From RGIG1959 sp045540655 (lineage in GTDB: Bacteria; Bacillota; Clostridia; Oscillospirales; Acutalibacteraceae): 8,205 bases of DNA. The DNA lies in the NCBI GenBank assembly GCA_045540655.1, contig JAZQHP010000136.1, positions 1 through 8,205 on the forward strand, read 5' to 3'. Positions 1 through 6,059 of the stretch are shown here, one piece after another; position 1 is the stretch's first letter, and each line of letters starts with the position of its first letter. Position numbers and translations under genes: made by a program. Below the pieces are notes generated by a model that ran no database searches, was not told where the DNA came from, and worked only from the letters and a program-made list of their open reading frames with translations.

Positions 1-95
1 GTTTTTTGTTCGTCCTGACTTCGTTCGTGAATCATAAACACTTGAATGTTAAAAACGATTTCTGTCCATGTACGAGTCATAATGGTCATATCCAT
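1..95 (-). CDS. Unrecognised protein, N-terminal part only (runs off the left edge)
   Basis: The minus strand has an open frame of 31 codons from ATG at 95 to the window edge. It is preceded by a strong ribosome binding site, GGAGGTG, with 5 nt before the ATG. The peptide begins MDMTIMTRTWTEIVF and continues with mixed hydrophobic and charged residues (IQVFMIHERSQDEQK). I do not recognise a family and see no signal peptide. A second in-frame ATG lies two codons in, but the Shine-Dalgarno spacing favours the first. A TATAAT box on the same strand at 143-148 supports transcription. The gene is divergent from the metallophosphoesterase at 413. The gene call rests on the RBS and promoter, not on homology. 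Confidence 0.55.
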   Translation of the reverse strand, partial: MDMTIMTRTWTEIVFNIQVFMIHERSQDEQK

Positions 96-142
96 GTTTT
101 CACCTCCGATTCACATAAAAATAAGGAGTTTTGCTATCAAAT

Positions 143-148
143 ATTATA
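143..148 (-). promoter_or_regulatory. Possible -10 box for the left-edge gene
   Basis: The minus strand reads TATAAT here, a perfect sigma-A -10 hexamer about 48 nt upstream of the ATG at 95. At 17 nt spacing the -35 position (166-171) reads CAACAC, a poor match, so the promoter is weak, activator-dependent or misidentified. Confidence 0.35.
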
Positions 149-236
149 GGAGATATTTCGAAGCCGTGTTGCTTGAAAGGTAAAAAGTTTTCGTTATCCG
201 ATAAAATCGTGTAAATAAATTGTAAACGTTAAAGAA

Positions 237-268
237 AAAGCCGCTTCTCCGAGAGGAGAAGTGGCTTT
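237..268 (-). terminator. Intrinsic terminator, minus-strand direction
   Basis: A 14-bp inverted repeat (AAAGCCGCTTCTCC / GGAGAAGTGGCTTT, one G-T wobble) encloses a 4-nt loop GAGA on the plus strand. Reading minus, the stem ends GGCTTTTTCTTT, a U-rich tract. Reading plus, it is followed by GTGTAG with no T-run. It therefore terminates minus-strand transcripts, yet no convincing minus-strand gene ends here. It may end a small RNA or leader, insulate the minus promoter at 143, or be a relic of a lost gene. The remaining stretch from 96 to 412 has only promoter elements and no supportable gene. Confidence 0.75.
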
Positions 269-343
269 GTGTAGAAACCAAGGTTTTCCTTTTGAATTGA
301 AATCTTCTAACCGTCCGTAATCTGTTATAGAAATGAACGATGC

Positions 344-372
344 TTGTCATCCCACGACACGGTTGATATAAT
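344..372 (+). promoter_or_regulatory. Sigma-A-type promoter of the metallophosphoesterase gene
   Basis: TTGTCA (344-349) and TATAAT (367-372) are separated by exactly 17 nt, with one mismatch to consensus in total. Transcription would start near 379, giving a short 5' UTR of about 34 nt that holds the GGAGAGGA ribosome binding site at 395-402. Confidence 0.8.
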
Positions 373-412
373 AAAAGATATAGAAAATGTGTTTGGAGAG
401 GAATGAGATTCT

Positions 413-1102
413 ATGACATATGTTATGTCAGATATTCACGGACATATCGCACGCTTTGATTCCGTAATGCGCCAAATCCAGTTACAGCCTGAGGATACCC
501 TTTATATTCTCGGCGACATTATTGATCGTAATGCCGATGGTCTGCGAATCCTGCAACGGATCATGAAAATGCCAAACGTCGTCATGCTTTTGGGCAATCA
601 CGAACAAATGATGCTCAACGCCGTCGATGCCGAAACATGCACGGACGCTGTTCAAACAAGTGCGCTTGATCTGTGGTATCGCAATGGCGGCGAATGTACA
701 CACCGCTATTGGAAACGCCTCCGCAAAACCCGCCGTTCAGAGATTCTTGCATTTTTGCACGCATTACCGATCGAAATAGAATTGGATATTGAAGACAAGC
801 GATATCTTCTGGCTCACGCCGCACCGATGGTACTGTTTAAAGAATATCGTTTACGAACAGGCCGTTATAAGACAAAAGAGCACTTTGCACTCTGGCATCG
901 ATTCAACACCGCCGATTGGGTGCCGAACGGACGAAAATTGATCTTCGGACACACCCCCACACGGCATTATCAAGATAACGACCCGCTGTGTATATGGCCC
1001 TCAAAGAAAGCCATCGGCATCGACTGCGGCTGTGCATACGATGCGGGACGCCTTGCCTGCTTACGCTTGGATGACATGATGGTGTTCTATTCTGAAGATT
1101 GA
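413..1102 (+). CDS. PPP-family metallophosphoesterase (Ser/Thr phosphatase or ApaH/PrpE-like)
   Basis: This 229-aa protein carries the ordered metal-binding motifs of the calcineurin-like PPP superfamily. They are SDIHGH at residues 6-11 (D7, H9), GDIIDR at 34-39 (D35, D38, R39), GNHE at 61-64, an AHA histidine at H135 and FGHTPT at 179-184 (H180). These residues bind two metal ions and hydrolyse a phosphoester; the C-terminal GIDCGCAYDAGRL fits the usual final strands of bacterial members. The length fits single-domain bacterial enzymes. No signal peptide or membrane segment is seen, so it should be cytoplasmic. The ATG is set by GGAGAGGA 10 nt upstream and the promoter at 344-372. It appears monocistronic, with a terminator at 1222-1265. 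The substrate (phosphoprotein, Ap4A or other) cannot be read from sequence. The canonical GDxVDRG is GDIIDRN here, a small departure. Confidence 0.92.
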   Translation: MTYVMSDIHGHIARFDSVMRQIQLQPEDTLYILGDIIDRNADGLRILQRIMKMPNVVMLLGNHEQMMLNAVDAETCTDAVQTSALDLWYRNGGECTHRYWKRLRKTRRSEILAFLHALPIEIELDIEDKRYLLAHAAPMVLFKEYRLRTGRYKTKEHFALWHRFNTADWVPNGRKLIFGHTPTRHYQDNDPLCIWPSKKAIGIDCGCAYDAGRLACLRLDDMMVFYSED

Positions 1103-1176
1103 TTTTGTATTCCGTAGCAACAGATATTGTCTTGTTGAAGTCTATTGTTTATATTCAAACGTATTGTTTTTTCATT

Positions 1177-1198
1177 TTGGGGAAATGATTTCCGCCAA
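1177..1198. repeat. Short inverted repeat downstream of the phosphatase gene
   Basis: TTGG-GGAAAT-G-ATTTCC-G-CCAA forms a nearly perfect palindrome of about 10 bp per arm with one bulged G. It could be an operator half-site pair or a 3'-UTR hairpin. No T-tract follows, so it is not a terminator. The surrounding 1103-1221 is AT-rich and holds no gene that I can support. Confidence 0.3.
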
Positions 1199-1221
1199 CA
1201 CGAAGGTGCTCATATAAAATA

Positions 1222-1265
1222 AAAACCTCCGATCACGAGAGTCCATTCTCACGGTCGGAGGTTTT
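1222..1265. terminator. Terminator hairpin after the metallophosphoesterase gene
   Basis: AAAACCTCCGA (1222-1232) pairs with TCGGAGGTTTT (1255-1265), an 11-bp outer stem. An inner GAGA/TCTC stem (1237-1240, 1247-1250) sits above a small internal loop. The plus-strand tail is TTTT; the minus-strand tail is TTTTTATTTTATATG, so the structure can act both ways. It most likely ends the transcript of the gene at 413-1102, about 120 nt after the stop codon. Confidence 0.75.
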
Positions 1266-1274
1266 ATCAGTCAC

Positions 1275-1294
1275 ATCCATCTATCCATCTATCC
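1275..1294 (+). repeat. Short tandem repeat, 8-bp unit ATCCATCT
   Basis: Two exact copies of ATCCATCT (1275-1282, 1283-1290) are followed by a partial third copy (ATCC). The tract lies between the terminator and the spoVAD remnant, in sequence that looks non-coding. It may mark the deletion or rearrangement that removed the 5' part of spoVAD, but chance is possible. Confidence 0.4.
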
Positions 1295-1343
1295 TATCCG
1301 TCCAAAGCCTCTCTATCCCCGCCAAAAAAACTTTTTTCAAGAA

Positions 1344-1760
1344 ATGTATGGTGTTTACTTGACATCTACACCTGCGGCGGCGGATACCCTGCGGCACTAT
1401 TTCGATGATACGCATACGAAGGCGGCGGACTACGATCTGATTCTGACAGGGGATCTCGGAATGTGCGGCACGGCAATGTTTAAAGATCTGCTCGCACGCG
1501 ACGGCATCCTGCTGGGGGACAATCACAACGATTGCGGACTGATGCTTTTTGATCGTCAGACGCAGGATGTGCATGCGGGCGGATCGGGATGCGGATGCGC
1601 GGCATCGGTGCTGTGCGGGGTGATTCTTCCCGCCATCGCACGCGGCGAGTTGCAAAACGTGCTGTTCATGGCAACAGGTGCGCTGATGTCCACCACCTCC
1701 TCCAAGCAAGGGGAAAGCATCCCCGGCATTGCGCATCTGCTTCACCTGAGCACCCATTAA
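1344..1760 (+). pseudogene. spoVAD: spoVAD remnant: C-terminal ~40% only (stage V sporulation protein AD)
   Basis: The frame encodes the C-terminal part of SpoVAD, the thiolase-fold protein that binds dipicolinic acid for uptake into the forespore. Family-typical stretches occur in order: PAAADT (10-15), DYDLILTGDLG (29-39), HNDCGLM (61-67), DVHAGGSGCGC (75-85), ATGALMSTTSS (110-120) and GESIPGIAH (123-131). SpoVAD is normally about 335-340 aa; only ~130 residues of homology remain, starting near base 1371. The first nine codons from the ATG at 1344 do not resemble the family, and no good Shine-Dalgarno precedes them. The N-terminal half, including the region of the thiolase-type cysteine, is missing. 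No spoVAC or spoVAE neighbours are present. The remaining frame has no stops, so the truncation is recent, or the fragment is under selection, or the junction is an assembly artefact. Function as SpoVAD is very unlikely. Confidence 0.88.
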
Positions 1761-1814
1761 CAAACCGCATCGAACGCACGTGGTGTTCGATGCGGTTTGT
1801 TCTTGCGTTTTTTT
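1759..1814 (+). terminator. Intrinsic terminator after the spoVAD remnant
   Basis: A perfect 17-bp stem (1759-1775 with 1785-1801) encloses a 9-nt loop, followed by CTTGCG and a run of seven T at 1808-1814. It begins inside the stop codon of the remnant, as expected for the native 3' end of a spoVAD transcription unit. Confidence 0.82.
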
Positions 1815-1831
1815 CGCGGATTCGTTATAAT
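1803..1831 (+). promoter_or_regulatory. Sigma-A-type promoter of the zinc-ribbon membrane protein gene
   Basis: TTGCGT (1803-1808) and a perfect TATAAT (1826-1831) are 17 nt apart. The -35 box and spacer share bases with the T-tract of the preceding terminator. The 5' UTR would be about 24 nt and contains AAGGAG. Confidence 0.65.
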
Positions 1832-1861
1832 GCAGACAGACCCCGAAAAGGAGTGCGTACC

Positions 1862-2398
1862 ATGAAACTGCGAACTGTTCGTATCCTGAATCTGATTTTC
1901 TGCTCTGTGTTGATCCTCGGCGCGTTTCTGTCGGCGTTTCTGTCGGAAGACTACCACCCGTCTGCCTTTCTTGTCCTTAGTCTATTGGCGCTCGGCATGA
2001 TCCTGTTTAATCTGATCTTTTGTCGCTGTCCGCATTGTAACACCTACCTTTGGCGCGTTACCTGGGCGATGGATTTTTGCCCCTATTGCGGCAAAACGCT
2101 GAAAGAAGAAGAGAACGCATGGTATACCGACTACGAACGCATCAACTATATGCAAGGAACTCCCGCCTTTTTTAAAAACGGCGGCGAAGATATGATCCTT
2201 GTAACCTATAAAGACGGCATGCGCATTCATGTCGGATACGACAAGACAGATTCTATGTTTGTGATCTCGGTGCTCGCCGATGACAGCCGCCAAGCCAAGG
2301 AACAACCACTGGCGGTGCATCGGGTGTTTGGCAAAACGCAATTGCTCACCGCCTTGCAAAATACCGTACATACATGGCGCGATGAACGGATCGGATAA
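1862..2398 (+). CDS. Small membrane protein with two N-terminal helices and a zinc ribbon
   Basis: This 178-aa protein has two hydrophobic segments, about residues 7-28 and 34-54. A zinc-ribbon pair follows directly: CPHC (C56, C59) and CPYC (C73, C76). The remaining ~100 residues are a soluble domain rich in beta-type sequence with no motif that I recognise. It is probably a helical hairpin in the cytoplasmic membrane with the zinc ribbon and tail on one side. The ATG at 1862 is chosen because AAGGAG (1848-1853) lies 8 nt upstream and a promoter sits at 1803-1831. The frame is open further upstream to 1589, but that part is antisense-like noise over the spoVAD remnant and the terminator. The gene is monocistronic and ends at a bidirectional terminator. 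Function unknown. Confidence 0.85.
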   Translation: MKLRTVRILNLIFCSVLILGAFLSAFLSEDYHPSAFLVLSLLALGMILFNLIFCRCPHCNTYLWRVTWAMDFCPYCGKTLKEEENAWYTDYERINYMQGTPAFFKNGGEDMILVTYKDGMRIHVGYDKTDSMFVISVLADDSRQAKEQPLAVHRVFGKTQLLTALQNTVHTWRDERIG

Positions 2399-2399
2399 A

Positions 2400-2433
2400 A
2401 AAAGACCGTAGAGAGCAGTCTCTACGGTCTTTT
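2400..2433. terminator. Bidirectional intrinsic terminator between convergent genes
   Basis: A 15-bp perfect stem AAAAGACCGTAGAGA / TCTCTACGGTCTTTT closes on the 4-nt loop GCAG. The plus-strand tail is TTTT. The minus-strand tail, formed by the A-run at 2397-2403, is seven T. It sits 1 nt after the stop of the 1862 gene and 20 nt after the stop of the minus-strand gene ending at 2453, serving both. Confidence 0.88.
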
Positions 2434-2452
2434 GCTATGCAGAATCAAGCAA

Positions 2453-3205
2453 TCAGGCTTTGCTCTTTTTCGTCGCAGTCAGCGCCACAACACCCGCCGC
2501 GGTCGCCGCCACACCGACAAACACGATCGCGTTCGACACGTCGCCGGTCTTCGCGGAATCGCCCGTCGAAACATCCGCCTTCTTGACGGTCGTGGTGGTC
2601 ACGGGAGCCGCCGTCGTCGTGGTCGCGGCACCCGTCGTGGTGGTCTTCGTATCGTTGCCGCCCGTGCTCGTCGATCCGTCGGTCATTTCCACCGTGTTGA
2701 TGGTCATGGTGCCTTTGCCGGTGAGCACAATAATGAACTGCTCGAAATGCACCGACGATTTGTCGACAATCGCCGTCGTCACGTCGCCGACCTTCATATT
2801 GACGTCATAGTTTCCTGCCGCGGCGCGGTCGTTGGCAATGGTGAACAGATCGGCAAAGTTATCCGAAGTGTTTGCCCAGCCGCTCGTGGTGTCGTCGCTC
2901 ACCGCATGGACCGCCATTTTGAATGCGGTCTTCGCTTCAAACTTCATATGCAGGGTATGCAGCGCCGCATAATCGAACTTCGCGGGGTTGACAATCTCAA
3001 TGCGGAAGTCGCCGTCGCCCGTATTCTCAACGATCATCACACCGTCCGCGAGTGTCACCGTGCCGTCGCCGGACACGATCTTATACCCGCTTTCGGCAGT
3101 GGGCATCAGGCTGACGGGGGTCGCCGCCGACGCCACGCATACGGATGTCGCCATGACGCAGATCATGAGCATAACGGCAAGCAGGATTTTGCTGATGTGT
3201 TTCAT
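2453..3205 (-). CDS. Secreted, probably surface-anchored protein (signal peptide, beta domain, Thr-rich stalk, KTGD anchor)
   Basis: This 250-aa protein starts with a signal peptide (MKHISK, hydrophobic core 8-22, likely cleavage after VASA near residue 28). Residues ~30-176 look like a beta-sandwich, perhaps carbohydrate-binding-like, but I cannot name a family. Residues ~178-210 form a Thr/Ala-rich low-complexity stalk. The C-terminus has KTGD (219-222), a hydrophobic helix (~224-244) and a lysine tail (KKSK). That order matches sortase-type or membrane-anchor sorting signals of Firmicutes, although LPXTG itself is absent. The ATG at 3205 is preferred because GGAGG lies 9 nt upstream; an in-frame ATG at 3211 has only 3 nt spacing. 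A promoter is at 3252-3280. It is convergent with the 1862 gene and shares its terminator. It probably faces the outside of the cell; its ligand is unknown. Confidence 0.9.
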   Translation of the reverse strand: MKHISKILLAVMLMICVMATSVCVASAATPVSLMPTAESGYKIVSGDGTVTLADGVMIVENTGDGDFRIEIVNPAKFDYAALHTLHMKFEAKTAFKMAVHAVSDDTTSGWANTSDNFADLFTIANDRAAAGNYDVNMKVGDVTTAIVDKSSVHFEQFIIVLTGKGTMTINTVEMTDGSTSTGGNDTKTTTTGAATTTTAAPVTTTTVKKADVSTGDSAKTGDVSNAIVFVGVAATAAGVVALTATKKSKA

Positions 3206-3251
3206 AACCATATTCCTCCGATTTCATAATATGCCAGTATATCTATACATT

Positions 3252-3280
3252 ATATTAGCGCAAGTTTTTTTCCCTGTCAA
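3252..3280 (-). promoter_or_regulatory. Strong sigma-A-type promoter of the surface-protein gene
   Basis: Reading the minus strand, a perfect TTGACA (3275-3280) is followed after 17 nt by TAATAT (3252-3257). An alternative TATAAT at 3249-3254 would give a 20-nt spacer and is less likely. The spacer carries an A-run that may add curvature. This suggests strong expression. Confidence 0.78.
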
Positions 3281-3319
3281 TGTTTTTTTGCAGTTTATCA
3301 TGCAAACACCGACAAACTA

Positions 3320-3328
3320 TGCTATACT
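3320..3328 (+). promoter_or_regulatory. Extended -10 promoter of the dgt operon
   Basis: TGCTATACT is a TGn-extended -10 element (TATACT at 3323-3328). No good -35 is found at 16-18 nt, which is usual for extended -10 promoters. It lies 24 nt before the start codon and is divergent from the promoter at 3252-3280. Confidence 0.55.
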
Positions 3329-3351
3329 GAAAACATAAAGGGGGCTTGGCT

Positions 3352-4548
3352 ATGCTGAAATACGAACAATTATCCGAGGAACGGATGCGGCGTATTGCCG
3401 CCGATCGCGCCGCGGGAACGTCGCCTGCCGTGGCATTCGATGAAGCAAGTGTGGTGCGGCGGTATCCCGACCGCGATCGTGCCAATGTGCTTCGCACCGC
3501 TTTTATCCGCGATATCGACAAAATCATCCATTGCCCGTATTACAACCGCTATGCCGATAAAACGCAGGTGTTCTCCTTCTACAAAAACGACGACATCACC
3601 CGTCGCGGTCTGCACGTACAGCTCGTATCCCGCATCGCGCGCACCATCGGCAAAGCGCTCAACCTCAATCTCGATCTGATCGAGGCAATGGCGCTGGGGC
3701 ACGATATCGGACACACGCCGTTCGGACATGCGGGCGAAACCTTTCTCGACGAATTGCTCTTTGCGCATACCGGGCGGCATTTCAGCCACAACATCCAATC
3801 GGTGCGCGTACTGGACGGCATCTTCCCCTACAACATCAGCCTGCAGACACTGTGTGGCATTGCCGCGCACGACGGCGAAATGGAGCTGTGTGAATATCAT
3901 CCCGCGCCGCTGACGGATTTTGATACGTTTGACCGTCTGATCGAAGCGTGCATGCAGGATAAAGCCAACATCAAAAAGCTCGTTCCCTCCACTCTCGAAG
4001 GATGTGTGATGCGCATTTCGGATATTATTGCATATCTCGGCAAAGACCGACAGGACGCCGAACGCGCCCGCCTGATCCGCAACAGCGATTTCGAGGACGG
4101 TGCTATCGGCACCTATAACGCGGAGATCATCAATAACCTGATCGTCAACATTGTGGAGCACAGCTACGGTCAGCCGTACATCCGCATGGATGAAGCCCAT
4201 TTTGAAGCTCTCAAAAAAGCCAAAGCGGACAACTACGCCCTCATCTATAAATGTGAAGCGGTGGAAGAGGCGCTGCAAACCGTTGTACGCCCCATCATGG
4301 CGCGGGTGTATGAGCGGTTGCTGGACGATCTGGTCACACACCGTACCGCGTCGCCGATCTTCACCCATCACATCGCCTTCGTCAACGCCGTGCATTACGC
4401 GCGGGCGGTCCCGTATGAGCAGACCGAGCCGAATCAGATCGTATGCGACTACATCGCGAGCATGACGGACGATTATCTGATGGATCTGCATGACTATCTC
4501 TTTCCTCACAGCCCGCATACTATGACATATAAGGGGTATTTTGACTGA
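3352..4548 (+). CDS. dgt: dNTP triphosphohydrolase, Dgt family (HD domain)
   Basis: This 398-aa cytoplasmic enzyme shows the Dgt/HD-phosphohydrolase signature. Around residues 60-75 is a KTQVF element (70-74). Metal ligands are a histidine at H88 (LHVQLV), the HD pair in ALGHDIGHTPFGHAGE (H117, D118; further histidines H121 and H126), and an aspartate in RISDIIAY (D224). The family converts dGTP or other dNTPs to deoxynucleoside plus triphosphate, lowering dNTP pools. The length is within the range of Gram-positive members and shorter than E. coli Dgt (505 aa). The ATG at 3352 is chosen because AAAGGGGG ends 7 nt upstream; a TTG at 3346 lies too close to the RBS. The last codon overlaps the start of the next gene (TGATG), so the two are likely translationally coupled. 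Substrate preference cannot be read from sequence. Confidence 0.92.
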   Translation: MLKYEQLSEERMRRIAADRAAGTSPAVAFDEASVVRRYPDRDRANVLRTAFIRDIDKIIHCPYYNRYADKTQVFSFYKNDDITRRGLHVQLVSRIARTIGKALNLNLDLIEAMALGHDIGHTPFGHAGETFLDELLFAHTGRHFSHNIQSVRVLDGIFPYNISLQTLCGIAAHDGEMELCEYHPAPLTDFDTFDRLIEACMQDKANIKKLVPSTLEGCVMRISDIIAYLGKDRQDAERARLIRNSDFEDGAIGTYNAEIINNLIVNIVEHSYGQPYIRMDEAHFEALKKAKADNYALIYKCEAVEEALQTVVRPIMARVYERLLDDLVTHRTASPIFTHHIAFVNAVHYARAVPYEQTEPNQIVCDYIASMTDDYLMDLHDYLFPHSPHTMTYKGYFD

Positions 4549-6059
4549 TGTTTTATTTTTCCAAATCGAAATATTGCCGCCTGTGGCAATGCCCGAAAAG
4601 CCTGTGGCTGGACAAATACGCACCCGAACTTCGCCCCGAAGACACCGCTCTGCAAGCCCGCATGGACAGCGGTAGCGAGGTCGGCGATCTCGCTATGGGA
4701 TTGTTCGGACCGTTCGTGGAGGTGACGGCGTTCAAAGCCGACGGCACACTCGACCTGAACACAATGAAAACACGCACCGCCGCTCTGATGGCGGAGGAAA
4801 CACCCGTCATCTGCGAAGCCTCGTTCGATGCCGACGGGCTGTATTGTGCGGTGGATATTCTGCGGCGCGACGGTAACGGCTGGGCGATTTACGAGGTCAA
4901 AAGCGCCACCCATGTGTCACCGATCTACGCGGTGGATCTGTCCTATCAGAAATATGTGCTCGAGCAGTGCGGCGTCCATGTGACGGGCACCTATCTGGTG
5001 CATCTGAACGGGCAATACGAGCGCGGCGACACACTCGATGTGCAGGCGTTGTTCTGCGTTGCGGATCTCACCGAACAGGTGGATGCGCGAATGGCGGAGG
5101 TGCCGCGGTTGCTCGCGGACGCGAAAACGGTGTATGCCATGGACACCGCACCCGCCACAGACATCGGCTCGCATTGCCGCGATCCGTACGCCTGTCCGTT
5201 CTGGGACTATTGCACGCGCACCCTGCCGACACCGTCGGTGTTCGATCTGTATCGCCTGGGGTTTGAAAAAGCCCTCGCCTTTTATCGGCAAGGGCTGGTT
5301 TCGTTTGAACAGCTGTTGCAAAACGGCGGCATCAAAAATGCCAAGCAACGGCGGCAGATGGAGCACGCTCTGCACGATCAGCCGCCGTTCATCGACAAGG
5401 GCGGCATCGGCAAATTTCTCGATACCCTGTCGTTCCCGCTCTATTTCCTGGATTTTGAAACCTCACAGGAGGCGGTGCCGCCCTATCGCGGCACAACACC
5501 GTATCAGCAGATTCCGTTTCAATACTCCCTGCATATTCTGGAGCGGGACGGTACCCTTTCTCACCGCGAGTTTCTCGCCGATCCCGACGGTGATCCCCGC
5601 CGCGCACTGGCGGAATCGCTGTGCGCGGATATTCCGACGGACGTGTGCGTGACCGCCTACAACAAAGCGTTTGAATGCGGGCGCATCAAAGAGCTTGCCG
5701 CCGCGTTTCCCGATCTCGCGGCACATCTGACCGCCATCGAAGCGCACATCGTCGACCTGCTCGTCCCCTTTCAGTCGGGTTGTTACTACAACCGCGCCAT
5801 GGGCGGCAGTTTCTCCATCAAAAGCGTCCTGCCTGCACTGTTCCCCGACGATGACGCGCTGGATTATCACCGTCTCGACGGGGTGCACAACGGCGGCGAA
5901 GCGATGGCGTTGTTCCCGCAGATGAAAGCGATGTCCCCCGCCGAACGCGAGACGGCACGCCGTCAACTGCTGGCGTACTGTAAACTCGACACGCTCGCGA
6001 TGGTGAAGCTGTACGAAAAGCTGACACAAGCGGTGGGCGGACACCCTAGTTCACCGTGA
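4548..6059 (+). CDS. DUF2779-type fused nuclease: Cas4/RecB-like PD-(D/E)XK plus DnaQ-like exonuclease
   Basis: This 503-aa protein has two apparent nuclease modules. The N-terminal half resembles Cas4/RecB nucleases: E90, D103, the E116-V-K118 catalytic lysine motif and a Q134 helix (SYQKYVL). It also has cysteines able to hold an Fe-S cluster: C10/C15 at the N-terminus and CRDPYACPFWDYC (C210, C216, C222). The C-terminal half is the DUF2779 part: YFLDFET (D302, E304), PFQYSLH (323-329), IVDLL (D403) and YCKLDTLAM (D481), matching the DEDD order of DnaQ-like 3'-5' exonucleases. The start ATG overlaps the dgt stop, with AAGGGG 11 nt upstream. No promoter of its own is visible. Its 3' end overlaps the convergent VWA gene by 14 nt. 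The family is uncharacterised as far as I know; a role in DNA repair, recombination or defence is inference from the folds and from the dGTPase partner. Confidence 0.88.
   Translation: MFYFSKSKYCRLWQCPKSLWLDKYAPELRPEDTALQARMDSGSEVGDLAMGLFGPFVEVTAFKADGTLDLNTMKTRTAALMAEETPVICEASFDADGLYCAVDILRRDGNGWAIYEVKSATHVSPIYAVDLSYQKYVLEQCGVHVTGTYLVHLNGQYERGDTLDVQALFCVADLTEQVDARMAEVPRLLADAKTVYAMDTAPATDIGSHCRDPYACPFWDYCTRTLPTPSVFDLYRLGFEKALAFYRQGLVSFEQLLQNGGIKNAKQRRQMEHALHDQPPFIDKGGIGKFLDTLSFPLYFLDFETSQEAVPPYRGTTPYQQIPFQYSLHILERDGTLSHREFLADPDGDPRRALAESLCADIPTDVCVTAYNKAFECGRIKELAAAFPDLAAHLTAIEAHIVDLLVPFQSGCYYNRAMGGSFSIKSVLPALFPDDDALDYHRLDGVHNGGEAMALFPQMKAMSPAERETARRQLLAYCKLDTLAMVKLYEKLTQAVGGHPSSP

Noticed and set aside
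144..350. 68-aa minus-strand open frame
   Set aside because: It runs straight through the terminator hairpin at 237-268, has no convincing RBS, and its composition looks like translated AT-rich intergenic DNA.
1281..1763. Minus-strand open frame (160 aa) opposite spoVAD
   Set aside because: The plus frame has unmistakable SpoVAD motifs; the minus frame is a GC-driven shadow rich in Arg, His and Cys.
1589..1861. Upstream extension of the zinc-ribbon gene to an ATG at 1589
   Set aside because: It would cross the spoVAD remnant in another frame and the intrinsic terminator; ATG 1862 has the RBS and promoter.
2432..3229. Long plus-strand open frame (265 aa) opposite the surface-protein gene
   Set aside because: Arg/His-rich noise antisense to a gene with signal peptide, stalk, anchor, RBS and promoter; it begins within the terminator.
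3346..3351. TTG start for dgt six bases upstream
   Set aside because: It lies 1 nt from the Shine-Dalgarno, too close to be used; ATG 3352 has 7 nt spacing.
3370..4623. Minus-strand open frame (417 aa) opposite dgt
   Set aside because: It is the antisense shadow of a clear Dgt-family gene, shows no recognisable motif and overlaps the operon junction.
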